Under the pieces are notes generated by a model. That model did no database searches. It was given only the letters and a program-made list of their open reading frames with translations, and was not told where the DNA came from. DNA of 64,000 bases from Diphasiastrum complanatum. Lineage: Eukaryota > Streptophyta > Lycopodiopsida > Lycopodiales > Lycopodiaceae. Every line of letters starts with the position of its first letter. The first letter of the stretch is position 1. The position numbers were made by a program, and so were the translations under genes. Shown here piece after piece: positions 1 to 11,217 of the stretch. The DNA lies in the NCBI GenBank assembly GCA_029204225.1, contig CM055095.1, positions 11,443,506-11,507,505 of the forward strand. Direction: 5' to 3'.

Positions 1-740
1 TTTGGAAAAAATGGAAAAAAGAGGGCTCTTGGAAAAACGAGATAGGGTTTTGGGAAAAAAGAACGAGAGAGGGCTTTTGGAAAAACGAGATAGGGCTTTG
101 AAAAAAAAAATGCCATCTTTGTGTGTTTGTCATGGCTTGTTGATCCGTGTGAAGAGCAGGGAGCGCAAGGGAGTAGCGTTGGAAAATTTGTTGATGCATG
201 TGAAGAGCATTTGTGAAGAGCAGGGAGAGCGAGGGAGTGTGAATAGCATTTGTGAAGAGCAGAGAGAGCGAGGGAATAACACTGGAAATGTTTTTGCTTC
301 TCTCACATGCTGAAGATTTCTGCTTCCCGTGTGAGAAGAGAATGGCTTGTTGATGCGTGCGAAAAGCATTTGTGAAGAGCAGGGAGAGTGAGGGAGTAGT
401 GGTGAAATTTTTTTTGCTTCTCTCACATGCTAAAAATTTGTGCTTCCCGTGTGAAGAGCATTTGTGAAGAGCAGGGGGAGCGAGGGAGTAGCGCTAAGAG
501 TCTGTCAACCAGTTCCAGTTCATACCATCAAGTTGAAGCCAGGAGAGCAAAGGAAGGAGTAGCGCTAATGTTCTATCAATTTGCAGCCGGGAAAGCGAGG
601 GAGTAGTGCTAGTGTTCATAGTGTGAAGTGAAGATGTGAATTTGCAGCCAGGAGAGCGAAGGAATAGCACTAAGGTGCTGTCAATTTGCAGCTAGGAGAG
701 CGAGGGAGTAGCTCTAACGTTCATAGCGTGAAGAAGTCCG
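1..740. repeat. Degenerate minisatellite-like repeat block
   Basis: Several related short units recur out of strict register. One is a GGAAAAACGAGATAGGG-type unit in the first 100 bases. Another is a GTGAAGAGCAGGGAGAGCG-type unit followed by AGGGAGTAG, repeated at least eight times to about position 715. A 45-base piece that begins TTTGCTTCTCTCACATGCT occurs at about 293 and again at about 413. Open frames here (for example 2-313) read straight through the repeats and have no recognisable protein character, so I treat them as by-products. The block probably continues to the left of the window. Confidence 0.7.
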
Positions 741-1992
741 TTAGTAAAGGAGAGCAAGATGGCAGCAAGCGAATTTTTGATATGGTTCATGGAGCAGCAA
801 ACATTCAGTGGATGCAATTAGACTCCTTTCAATGTAGAAATCTTTCTGATTTTCTCCATAATTCTTGTAAATTTCTAATACATAGTTGAAACTTTATCCC
901 CATTACCCAATATCAAGTGCAATCCATTCAATATGTTGATGTCAATCATATGCCAATATGACAATACACACACAATACTATTTTAGCACATATCATACAG
1001 TTTAAAATAAATAAATAGTACATGCATATTTTATGATCAATGTGTTTGAATGTACTAGACCAAATTAATTCACTCATTCATCGTAGAATATTACCTTCAT
1101 GCACCCACTTGTGAAATCTCATTTTGTATTTGTTATATGGTGTCCTTCCTATACAAATTCAACTATCCATTACTCTTGAATTATATTGTAGCATTGTTTG
1201 TGAATAATTTTTGTCATGAATTGACTAGAACTTTCTTTATAGCAACTACATCGTGAGGACTTTCACCTTGTACATGATAGTCATGGAGGAGTTGGATGTG
1301 TAGAGCAAAGTAAAAACTTAGGGACAAAGAATTGAGAGTCATGTATGAGCCATCCTTTAGCCATGTCACCTTCAAGCCTCACTTGTTGGCATACAAATTA
1401 TTTCAATAGTTTCATGTCTTTTCAAAAAAATAATCCAATTCAGACAATCCAAGATAAGTAAAACATTTTCTAGTCAGTAATGTGCTATAAAAAAAATTAT
1501 GTATATTATTGATGGTCAATATTATACTTTGTAGCATGGCACTTGTGATGTCCCACAATATATATGAAATGTGTTAATTCTTATATATGTGACTTCACCT
1601 AACTATATAATAATATCATACAGAGAAAACACATATTATTCATGATGAATACTATCACTTGTATGCAAAGGACCAACATCGGCAATCTCTTCGATTAAGT
1701 GCACTTGTGTGTCTAAGATTGAGATTGCAAGATCTCTTTTCACCTATATACATGATATTGCAATCTAGCTAATATCCTTCAATTTCATATTGAATTCACA
1801 AATGTTTTTAAAAGACATCCATTGGCAAATTAATTCAAGGTCTAACCTATTTACATTTTCTTATTTAAAGCTAGTACAAATATCCAAAATGTTACAATTA
1901 GAGGCATGGATATGTTGTGATGTACCAGAAAGTCCTTTTTTATAGTGAGTTTATTCATACATTATATGTGACTCTATGTAGCAAGATATTTA
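741..1992. other. Gene-free AT-rich stretch
   Basis: No convincing open frame, RNA gene or repeat family was recognised. The last ~35 bases (about 1957-1992) match sequence just before another family-1 LTR start at 18289-18330, so this edge belongs to a duplicated flank or to the repeat family itself. Confidence 0.4.
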
Positions 1993-2899
1993 TGTTGGAA
2001 AGAGAAAATGCAATAACGAGAAGTCGAAGGTTGTGACGACTTATCGAGTGTAGCGGAATGGGGCCTTCTTTCCTAATGCATGACTACGCCTATCAATATT
2101 GAACAAAACATAATGACTGAAGTCACGTTCAACCTTATAGTGACCAACTTTGAAATCGTTACCACTACACTAAATTTATAACCATAAAATGAAGTATTGA
2201 ATTAGCAGAGAAAACAATAAGAGATTATTACTTACAAAACAATCACATAGATGCATACATTATGACATAATACTAAATGCAATAAAAGGAGTAGATTCAT
2301 TCAGCATGTAGCATGTACAAAATCAGATGATGATAACCGCGTACTTCAAGCTATCTCTGAGTAGATGAAAAACTTTGTCTAATTGTGCTTTCGCTGATAA
2401 GTAGTAAGCGAGAGTAACAATACTAAGCTCCAAGCTAATAGAAACGAAGCTAGAAAAAGAGCATAATAGATAACCTATGAAAATGTTTGATGATCAACTA
2501 TTTATACTAAGCAATTGATGCACGTCCAGTAGGCCAATTATTAGATCACAAATTGCAATAGCCAGTTGGCCATAATGAGCTGGCATCCATCCAGTTAGGA
2601 CTTCCCAAAAATTCACTTGCAAATCAGTTAGGACAAGTCTATAGCTTCAATTCAAGTGGAACAATAATTGTCTTTCATTTCACATGGCCGAAGTGGCTGA
2701 AATCTTTGACTTTTGTTAGGGATGTCGATATGTCGGATGATGTCCGATAAAGATTGTCGGAGCCACCTGTGAGTGATACCCAAGTATTTCTGCAAACTCT
2801 GTAGAAACATGCATAAAGCTGCAGAACTGGATAATAGAATGGATAAAGATTAAAGATCGACTATTCGGTCAGTAGAAGAATCAGGAGAATAATCTAACA
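1993..2899 (-). mobile_element. Copia family-1 LTR (3' LTR of a minus-strand element)
   Basis: A 907-base block begins TGTTGGAAAG and ends AATCTAACA, the TG...CA form of an LTR. Its right end recurs at 3919 and its left end at 18331 and 18618. At 18606-18617 the base just before the same TGTTGG start is a primer-binding site, which fixes this boundary. A minus-strand RNase H fragment begins about 100 bases to the right, so this copy is the 3' LTR of that element. No matching full partner LTR is visible, so insertion age cannot be read. Confidence 0.75.
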
Positions 2900-2997
2900 C
2901 TCCTTGTTAATTTGAGTCCATGAATGCTTTGACCTTCAAACTTAATTCTATACAAAATTTTGTGTGTGCATCCAAGCTTAATTAAAAATATCTACTA

Positions 2998-3259
2998 TCA
3001 TATCTTGCGTTCGACAGTACCGCAAGTCAACCTCTTTGTTGAGAACTTTGCTTGTGATATAGTGATACTTAATTTCACTGTGCTTACTCCTAGAATGAAA
3101 TCTAGGATTGGGTGATAAAAAGCAATGGCACTTTGATTATCACAAAATAGTGTTGTTGGTGTATATTGATTTAGACTGGTATCTGAATGTAAGTTTCTCA
3201 ACCAAACTGCTTTCTTTGTAGCTTGAGAGGCTGCGATATACTTTGACTCAGTGGAAGCA
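2998..3259 (-). pseudogene. Copia RNase H domain, C-terminal fragment
   Basis: The minus strand reads a typical Ty1/Copia RNase H: an ASTESKYIAAS motif, then KAVWLRNL, then LFCDNQSAIAF. In related elements these form part of the RNase H active site that removes RNA from the RNA-DNA hybrid during reverse transcription. After FYHP the frame shifts by one base; the other frame continues with RSKHSEIKYHYI and LNKEVDLRYCRTQD, the normal end of the domain. The N-terminal part of RNase H and all of RT are missing, because at about 3259 the sequence switches abruptly into LTR sequence. Inactive remnant. Confidence 0.85.
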
Positions 3260-3919
3260 AAACAATCACATAGATGCATACATTTTGACGTAATACTGAA
3301 TGCAATAAAAGGAGTAGATTGATTCCACATGTAGCATGTACAAAATCAGATGATGATGAACACAAGATAATTGCGGATAGAAACCGCATATTGTAAGCTA
3401 TCTCTAAGTTATTGTAAAACTCTATCTGATTGCACTTCTGCTAATAAGTAGTAAGTGTGAGTAATGAAGCTAGGAAAAACGCATAATAGAAAACTTATGA
3501 AAATGTTTGATGACCAGCTATTTATACTAAGCAATTGATGCACATCCAGTAGGACAACTATTACGTCACAGATCGGAATAGCTAGTTGGCCAATATGAGC
3601 TGGCATCCATCCAGTTAGGAGTTCCCATAAATTTACTTGCAAATCAGTTAGGGCAAGTCTGTAGGTTCAATACAAGTGAAACAATAATTGTCTTTCATTC
3701 GACATGGCCAAAGTGGCCGAAGTCTTCCACTTTCGTTGGGGACGTCGATTTGTTGGATGATGTCCTATAAAGATTGTCAGAGCCAACTATGAGCGATTCT
3801 CGAGTATTTATGCAGATTGTGTAGAAACATGCATAAAACTGCATAACTGTATAATAGAATGGATGAAGATTAAAGATCGATTATTCGGTCAATGGGACAA
3901 TTAGGAGAATAATCTAACA
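3259..3919 (-). mobile_element. Copia family-1 partial LTR
   Basis: From AACAATCACATAGATGC to AATCTAACA this matches the right two-thirds of the LTR at 1993-2899, with many substitutions. Its left third is missing and it is fused directly to the RNase H fragment. The layout (LTR, pol scrap, truncated LTR) suggests an internal deletion between two LTR-bearing copies. The two copies differ clearly, so the insertion is old. Confidence 0.75.
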
Positions 3920-5262
3920 TACAATGTTGTTGTTCAAAATAAATTCATTGTCATATAAAGTGACTCCATGTAACTAAACATCTATAAGGTTGCTCATATG
4001 GAAAAGCACTATACACATTCTCAATTTGATGAAAATGGCAACCAAATGAGTTAAAGGAGTGTATGGAGCATATTTGACCTCCATCAATGTGTCATATCAA
4101 GAAGAAAAGCAAAAAAAATATTAGCTTCATAAAAAAGAAGACAATAACATTTTTACTGGAGGCCTACTACTTGACGTAAGTCATTAGCAAGAATAGTGTC
4201 ACTAATAGGTAATGCAGAAAGTTTTAAAACAGTCGCTCCTACAAATTGAGCTTGTCAAAGATTTGAAAGTGTTTGAAAATGATGCAATGCAATATAAATA
4301 CATCGATGCTAGAAAGATACAATGGTGGATGTGATGTAACATTTTGTCCCTACCATTTTACAAGAAGCTATGTAGATAAGGACAAAAAATCATTAAATGT
4401 TTTATGAAGACATCCATATGTTTTTAAAGCAAAGGGGATTTTTTTTCACCAAACACATGGTCATTGTAATCTTGCTCCTTCTCTTGAGCTGTTGAGATGC
4501 AATAGCCCCTTGTGTGATGGAAGAACAATGAATTAGGTCTTGTCGAGAGGGATGACAAATAGCAACATCACCGAGACTGCAAATCCCCTCACGTGGAGGT
4601 CGACACATTGACGAGATGACTACAAAGATGGCCCTGGCAAAATGTGTTTTTGCTCTCGAACCGTTTGAAAATCACTATCTTGTGACACTAGACGATCTCC
4701 ACCTAGGGGCGCCACATAAGAAGATCAATAGCTAGGAAAAATCCAGCACACGACCACGTGAACACTTAGAGAGACCATTTAACATTTGATGTGGTAGTCT
4801 CAATCTTGTACAAAGGGTAATGACAAACAAGTCTGAGGAGAGTTGCAAGAGTGGAAGAATTGGACATGCAACGCTGAGTGAAGGAATAAGTTTGCTATGT
4901 GAGAGTATTTTGAAAAAGTAATTGTTGATTTTCCACCAAAGATTCAAAAGGAATCGTAAAAGGCTACACTGGTGGAAGTAGACATCTAAGAGTGGGAAGA
5001 TCATGTTGAAAAGCGAAATTGTAGATTTCCACATGAGCCACGAATAAAGAAGAAAAGATTCCAATGTGGCTTTTCAATGCACTTCAATTGTTGCAAAAAG
5101 GTAATATAATTGTTATTGTTGAACTGGATTTCGCACCACATTGAACCCACGAAACAATATCAACGTGGCAAACCTTTTGAATGGACAAAATCTTTAAAAT
5201 TCAAAAGTTCCCGGTTCTTTTCATTTTTAGGGTTCCGGGGACTGAATTCAACAACCACCTGC
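3920..5262. other. Gene-free stretch
   Basis: Only short, featureless open frames occur on the minus strand (for example 4402-4608 and 4732-5064). I could not link them to any family. No repeat shared with the rest of the window was noticed. Confidence 0.4.
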
Positions 5263-5267
5263 ACAAG

Positions 5268-5275
5268 TATAAATA
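5268..5275 (+). promoter_or_regulatory. TATA-box-like sequence upstream of the 5453 reading frame
   Basis: TATAAATA lies about 180 bases before the first ATG of the following open frame. It is followed by a (TG)n then (GA)n tract at 5280-5320, common in plant 5' leaders. Spacing is compatible with a promoter and a leader of about 150 bases. There is no independent evidence of transcription. Confidence 0.4.
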
Positions 5276-5404
5276 AGACTGTGTGTGTGTATATGTGGAG
5301 AGATAGAGAGAGAGAGTGAGTGAGAGTGTCCAACTTACGCAGACTTTTCTGAGCGTTCTTTGTCACTAGATAAAAGTTACGCATTGTGTACTAATTTTGT
5401 GCAG

Positions 5405-5444
5405 CAAAATTCATCTGTTTCCCAACAAAATTCATCTGTTTCCC
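5405..5444 (+). repeat. Two-copy 21-base tandem repeat
   Basis: A unit containing CAAAATTCATCTGTTTCCC occurs twice with a 21-base period. The period is a multiple of three, so the frame stays open (QQNSSVS twice) just upstream of the first ATG at 5453. Confidence 0.75.
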
Positions 5445-5452
5445 CCCACGAA

Positions 5453-5817
5453 ATGGAAAATTATCGCTCGAATATCCAGGAAATATCAAACTCCACGCCT
5501 GCTAAGGATGATGGATCACGCCAGATAAGTCATGAAAAGTTTCCAGGACAAGCGCCCAATTTAGGTGACGATGAAGTTGATTCAATTATGCGCTCTTTAG
5601 GATGGATGCCCTGGGATCCATATCAGGGTTATAGGGAATATGTAATGTTTCCCTCTTCTGGAAATATGAGCAACGTAAATATTGTAAAGGTCAAGTATCC
5701 CGTACGATTTAAAAATCCAGAAAAGATGAAAAACTTTTTGCCTGAGATTCAACAATTAACTTTGATGGTGAGAAACTTCAAAGCTGATTCACGTATAAAG
5801 TTCTTCTTTCGCTTTTA
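5453..5817 (+). CDS. Unrecognised small coding segment, possibly first exon of a gene
   Basis: The first ATG of the open frame is at 5453; the frame is also open upstream to about 5360 without an ATG. The product is hydrophilic, with an acidic patch (LGDDEVDSI) followed by an aromatic stretch (MRSLGWMPWDPYQGYREYV) and a basic C-terminus. I recognise no domain. A good splice donor (ATG|GTGAGA) lies at 5767/5768, so the real exon may end there and the final residues may be intron. A further open stretch begins after a CAG acceptor at 5862 and runs about 95 bases in another phase (it contains CKCQWNTCLAAAQRW), but the phase does not fit that donor. It is not obviously transposon-like, so it may be a small gene, a captured gene fragment or chance. 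Confidence 0.35.
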
Positions 5818-6206
5818 ATGTTTCCAGTGCTATTTTTGAGCTTTATAATTATAAAACGCAGGTTATATGGAGCACTATTTCTTGAGAATATAATCGTGTG
5901 CAAGTGTCAATGGAATACGTGTTTGGCAGCTGCACAAAGATGGAAAATGGCTCCAGAGCTCCGGTAGATAATAGATCTACAATGTTACGTAGAACCAGTT
6001 AAAAATTTTCTTTCCCTTCAAAAATATAGAACTGTTTTGTCCTCCATTATCTTAGTCTGTGTTCTTCCACTTTTAATTTTCTTCGTTCGTGCTGAAGCTT
6101 GTAAATTTTTCATTTTGGAACAATAACCGCCTAACTTCTAGAGTTTATCACTCAATTATGCATGGATCTGGAATGGATATGCATGTTTATTCCCTCTCTA
6201 GTGAGC

Positions 6207-6208
<2 letters not shown>

Positions 6209-6243
<35 letters not shown>
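6209..6243. repeat. (CT)n microsatellite
   Basis: About 17 uninterrupted CT dinucleotides. The open frame that crosses it encodes a Ser-Leu run and is not a gene. Confidence 0.95.
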
Positions 6244-6247
<4 letters not shown>

Positions 6248-7030
6248 CGTTTCTTCGTTTTCAGCAACTGCGCTATAATGATGCCTAATCATGTTTCAGA
6301 GTTTTGTCTTATTGGTTAAAAGCGGAATTGGGTATTACCGAAAATATGGTGATGCGTCATGTTAGTCATCAAAGGGCAGTCTCTTTACTTCTTTTTTCCT
6401 AACGCGCGTTGAATTTTCACATACAAACATTCAAAGAGGGATAACATGCCAGAAGCTTCGCCGTCTAGGGCAGATTACACTCATGTGCTTCATCATATAT
6501 TGTCTACTTCTTCAAAATTATTTCAAATATTGGCATGGTATTGATCGTATTAACGTTTCTAAAGCATTAGCTATGATATTCCAAGCGTTCTTAGAAAATA
6601 TCATCCCATCAGAACTTTGAAATAAAAGGGAGAATTTAGTTTGAACTCTAAGTTTGCATCAAAGTTGCTGGTTGACAGTAAGTTGACTCTCGGCTGCTGT
6701 AGAGTATGAAATATTAAAACCTGGTGCCCCAAACTTGATTTGGTGTCACCCATAATTGTCCCCACGTAGCCTCTGAATCAACTCTAGAGTCAGTGTTCCA
6801 GTCTCATCCTGACACTAGGGTAAAGGGCAAAGATTAGTTACATGAGGTGTTTTGGGTTGGGAGAAGAGAGGCTACTTAGAGCTTTATCTACCGCAATCGA
6901 TGAGTGGCTATAGCAAAGTTGAACGTGTAAATGCCTGCCACATCATATTTAAGTTGCCATTTATGAGGTAGTTTTGCTGCGCCCATGTATAATAAATGAT
7001 GGGAGTTCATGGTTCGGTTTGCTTGCTTTT
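6244..7030. other. Gene-free stretch
   Basis: No supported coding frame, RNA gene or shared repeat was found. Confidence 0.4.
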
Positions 7031-7083
7031 AAGAAGCATTATCCATCCTTGGCTTTTATAACATTGGCCTTATAATGCTTCTT
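7031..7083. repeat. Perfect 12-bp inverted repeat around a 29-base spacer
   Basis: AAGAAGCATTAT at 7031-7042 is the exact reverse complement of ATAATGCTTCTT at 7072-7083. The right arm overlaps the start of the adjacent tRNA-like retroposon, so the pairing may be a by-product of where that element landed. Confidence 0.8.
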
Positions 7084-7152
7084 GGTTTCCAAGGGGAGGC
7101 TCGAACCTGGGACCAAAGAAACTTTGGATGCCAAGCCAACCAACTGAGCCAA
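7078..7152 (-). mobile_element. tRNA-like retroposon, 5'-truncated copy
   Basis: Read on the minus strand, it contains a pol III A box (TGGCTCAGTTGG), an anticodon-arm-like hairpin (CCAAAG, TTT, CTTTGG) and a B box (GGTTCGAGCC), ending AAACCAAGAAG. It matches the complete copy at 40533-40618 but lacks the first 11 bases, which form the 5' side of the acceptor-like stem. Imperfect 7-base direct repeats of CATTRTA type may be its target-site duplication. It is not a functional tRNA gene. Confidence 0.7.
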
Positions 7153-7415
7153 TGGATGTACAATGTATAAAAAGTATTGCTTGTATATAGTAGCAACTAA
7201 TGAAACAATACAAAAGGTGATCAAATAAGATCACAAGAGGCCCTGCACCTGACTGCAAAACAAAAATAAGAAAGGCAATCAAAGAAGATCACGAGAGTCT
7301 CTACATTAGACAAAATTTTAGTGGCTTGTGCTGAAGCTACAAATCAGATGATATAAAACTTTGAAAACAAATATAGTAGCTTGTAATAATTCATTGATAG
7401 TTGTTGGTTCAATGC

Positions 7416-7723
7416 TATAGAAGTAGACTTGGATTTATAAAACTTCTTCAATGAATCCCAAGCATCCTTTGATGAAGTACTCTTACCAACTTCCTTGAAA
7501 AGCTCATTGGTAACATTCATCTTTATCATGTGTAGAGCCCTTTTGGCCCTCTTGTCATACCTCATTTGATGTTGTTGTGTTGGTGGTCTCTCCTCCAAAC
7601 CTACAACAATACCCAAAACATCATTCATCTCAAGAAGTGATTCCATCCTCACTTTCATAATGAATAGCTATTTGAGGTAAGCCTATCATTGGCTTTCAAC
7701 ATGACTCCACTTGATGCAGCCAT
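7416..7723 (-). pseudogene. Copia family-2 copy A: gag N-terminal fragment
   Basis: On the minus strand the ATG at 7723 starts a Copia-type gag polyprotein of the UBN2/DUF4219 class. Recognisable parts are ASSGVML, then KVRMESLLEMNDVL, then KRALHMIKMNVTNEL, then SKDAWDSLKK. In life this protein would pack element RNA into virus-like particles. Compared with copy D, one base is missing in the SLWKV region, which turns the Trp codon into a stop and shifts frame. Homology ends abruptly after SKSTS near 7416. Confidence 0.85.
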
Positions 7724-8732
7724 GTAGCAATGACCCGATCCTCTCCTTCAACCTGTTTCAATACACAAAGCACTCCTTTGAACATAACAAATATTTTCAA
7801 AAGGATATCACAAAGATATGAAACTTCTCAATTCTCTTTTGTATTTCACACGTGTGGATCTGAAAATAGCATTTAATGAACATTCTACACACAAAATTGC
7901 AAGATATCACAGGTAGAACCCAAAGAGAGCCATGTATAAGCTTGAATGATAGAAGAGAGATAATGTCTTCTCTTCCCATGAGTTACATCCTTTTATAGTA
8001 CGTCCAAAACTAAATTCAAACTTTGGTTTCCCTCCATAATGAAAACGCTACTATTTTTGTGACTAGATTCAATGTATCTACTACTCAAATTGAATCTCTC
8101 GAAAACTCGTGTTCTATACTTTCCCACACTTTCCAAAAGTATGTATTCAAATGCTTTTAGATTAATATAACTTCGAAAAGTCAAACTCTAAGTCTAATAT
8201 GAAAAATGACCTCGATTGCCGAATATACAAATATGTCTAAAATAGCAAAACTAGTTGAAATCTTTCACAAGTGTTGCCCGTTCACATCAACATGGTGAAA
8301 CAATGATTATGGCAATGAAGACACTTTCTCATTTTCTTGGTGGATATAGTGCATAGAATAATTTTTGTTGAGATTCCATAATCGGATCATCACATTTTGC
8401 ATTGTGTGCTGCGTATGTTGATATGAGTAAGTACAAAAACTATGAGCTCTTGGATCCGTATGAATGAAGGAAACTATTGCATGATTCTAAATTGCAACTT
8501 TCATTAATGAAAGTGTCGGAAACAGAGTAGACATTGCAGAACCAGACTTTGTAATATTTTTCATTTAGTACACAAAATATTTCTGTATGTCGATTGCCTA
8601 TTGGCTTGTATAAATTTGCATGCTTTTTAAAAAATTTCATAATATTTTGATTTTGTATTATGACAAATTTGGACTGTTATGTAAAACCATTGGAAAAGTT
8701 GCAATATATAGTTGTTCTTTGTGCTAGTCCCA
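7724..8732 (-). mobile_element. Copia family-2 copy A: LTR and leader with internal deletion
   Basis: Aligned by eye to copy B (19815-21120), this copy has the LTR start TGGGAC at 8732, a TATA box (CTATAAAAGG on the minus strand, 7989-8000) and the leader next to gag. It lacks about 280 bases between GTGAAATAC and AGAGAATTGAG, namely the LTR end, the primer-binding site and part of the leader. The missing block begins GTAGCT and ends TAG in copy B, like a spliced intron. Copy D has the same junction. Confidence 0.75.
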
Positions 8733-9347
8733 CCAAGCAAGACCTGTAGGTAGCCATCCAACATGAGCAGACAGAAAAGGACCAACTCCTAAAGCTACAA
8801 CCCTCTTCAAGTGACGGGTGCCCAAGCAAAGGTCCAGGAGATCCAACAGTAAGCAAAGCAGCGTCTAGCCCCGCTCCAGGCCCATGGCTACTAATACTTG
8901 AAACAGAGAATGAACGCCTAGGAGTGGAGGTGCAGAGCCTGCAACAACAACAAGCAGTTTGGTTAGCCCAGCACGTCCCCACCAATCGTCCTCTCAGCCA
9001 AAACAAGATGGATCTTTTAACATGCAAGTGGGATGATACCAACAAACGCTGATTTCAACAACTACCACCAACACGCCATCCAAAAGCTTGCACAAGCAAG
9101 TGGCGCTCTTAAGCCCTGCCAACAACATGTGGGGCAACAACAACCAATAGCGCCGGTGGTAATTCCAGCACTGCCAACATTTGAAGCTACACATGCCAGT
9201 TTGGGCTAGGATCAAGGATCACACGCAGCAGGGCATGATACACAAGATCAAGCCCAGGACTAGGGCCCAGATATCATTTAGGGTGTAGAACCAAGTCAAG
9301 GGCAGATCGGGGATGAACAACAAGCATCCACCTCCTCGGGTTCTCGC
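8733..9347 (+). pseudogene. Unclassified coding relic with coiled-coil-like segment
   Basis: Plus-strand frames broken by stops and shifts retain protein-like composition. At about 8881-8975 one frame reads ETENERLGVEVQSLQQQQ, a heptad-like Glu/Gln/Leu-rich segment. The first ~68 bases (8733-8800) also occur at 53577-53645 next to another family-2 LTR start. A gag-like region of an LTR element is possible, but I recognise no diagnostic motif. Confidence 0.3.
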
Positions 9348-9626
9348 TTGATATCTGTCAGCCGAGCCTTTTGCAAACCAAAGATGGTAGGGGACGAAAT
9401 CAATGTGTATCTAGTCCAATACCCATATGAATCCTCATGTGACGGTTGGCAATTATCTTTCTCAATAAAGGACATCAAAATCAATGAGCTTGCCTACCTC
9501 CCAGTATTGGCTCCACAGCCTAAATGGCGGCAACGACAATTTGAGATAAATTTGGAGGCCATCAAGGCCTATGTGGCAAGCCCACGCCAGCTGCGGACCG
9601 ACCCACATTTCATCCCCTATCAATGA
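9348..9626 (+). pseudogene. Unrecognised open segment within a coding relic
   Basis: A 92-codon open frame that begins with a non-ATG codon. The first in-frame ATG is 36 bases in. It includes DEINVYLVQYPYESS and a Trp/Arg/Gln segment (KWRQRQFEINLEAIKAYV). It continues the composition of the upstream relic and is followed to about 10190 by further broken protein-like frames. No family was recognised. Confidence 0.3.
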
Positions 9627-10879
9627 CGATCCAAATGGATGGAATTTGGCACATCACTAGACTAGCTTAAGATAAAGACAATGAACTGGTCAAGGATTCA
9701 CTCAAAAGCATGGGTGGGGCACTGCTATAGATGCTAAAAGGGCTCTCGTTCAATTTTAGAGATCCTATAATTGGTGTCCCGATCCCACAATCCGCGCATC
9801 TGCAACAATTGTCCGAGACTTAGAATTTATGATGGGCGTCTCCACAAAATGGGATGACTACTTACCCCCCATCCTTTTTTATCCTAACCCAGTCCTGATT
9901 TTTGAAAAAGTTGAAAACCTGGCTAGAGTGTACTATAGAATAGCGTTATTAGGCGATCAACGAATCAACAGATTTCAAGTATGGATTGACCAATTTTGAC
10001 TAACCGGCGTCCACAAGTCCTTCGTAACCCCCAAGGATGTGAAAAGCACCAAATGATTGGAATTTATGGAAGAAGTCACAGGCTACATGATCCAACAAAG
10101 ACGAGCAAAATGGGGGCATTACTAAACACCATAGTGCCGAGGGACCGACACTACTTCAGGTCGGAGGCCCTGTTGTGGATATTTCCATGTATATAACTAA
10201 AATAGCCAAAATTAGTAGAAATAAGTTGTGAAGGCCGTGGCCCTTAGCCCAATGAGCACTTGTAAATAATTTATTTTGAATAAGCTAGAATTTGGGCCAT
10301 GTGCTTAAAATAATATTAGAAGGCCAAAGTTTAAGTTAACTTAAGTTCTATAAGTTTTGTAATTAGTCAAAAGTCACAGTGGTGTTAGGTGGGGTGTGCT
10401 TCTTTGTGCATCATAGATTAGTTTGTGTTTCTTTTGAAGGGTTAGGATTTCAATCCTACCTTCTTGCAAGTAGCCAATAGGAAGCAAGTGGCTAATAGAG
10501 AGGAGAAAACTTTACCAAATTGGAGAGCCAAGCATCCTCGTGTGCTAATCACTCTTGCTATTGCTCTTGATGTATTGTTATTGTTTTTCACTTCTATTGT
10601 TCTTGTTTTAGCCTGTTATGGCTTTTCCTTTAGCATGCATATTGAGCACATGAGCTAACCTCCATCTCATATCTCTCTCTCTCTTTTCGTTCACCTATCA
10701 TGTTGATGTATGCTTGTGGTTAGTGTTAGTGAAAGTAGAGTTAAGTTGGGCTAGAGTTAGAGATATAGTGTAAAAAGCATCTAAACTAGCAACTAAGCAT
10801 AGTTAGGTTCCTATCCAGGTGTTCTACCCCTTTTGATAGGTAGAAGGCTGCTCACCATTGAATTACTACTCCCTACACC
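9627..10879. other. Decayed coding-like and non-coding sequence
   Basis: To about 10200 there are short plus-strand frames with protein-like composition broken by stops, probably the same decayed element as 8733-9626. From 10200 to 10879 I see no gene; short open frames (10464-10658) look fortuitous. Confidence 0.3.
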
Positions 10880-10893
10880 GAGAGAGAGATAAT

Positions 10894-10944
<51 letters not shown>
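10880..10944. repeat. (GA)n/(GATA)n microsatellite
   Basis: GAGAGAGA, then ATAGATAGATAGATA, then about 18 GA dinucleotides. Confidence 0.95.
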
Positions 10945-10946
<2 letters not shown>

Positions 10947-11217
10947 CCAAGATGAACTGGACATGGTTTTATTATGAAGAGTAGAAGATGATCAAATACA
11001 AAGGAAATGGCTCCCTCTTATAGATTTGAGACGTGAGCCCCCTTCAATCTGATTGGCTATTGAAGCTCCATCAAGATCACGATCTTGACCGTCAAGATCA
11101 CTTTGTGTTTCTTGAGGACAAGTTGTGTTTTGCAACTTAGGAACTTTACCAAAGCTAAGTTTAAAATACTTTATTTAATAATTGTGCTTCATGACACTTA
11201 TTAGCCTACGGCCCAAT

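Noticed and set aside
2-426. Overlapping plus and minus open frames at the window start
   Set aside because: Both read the same degenerate repeat units; neither has domain features.
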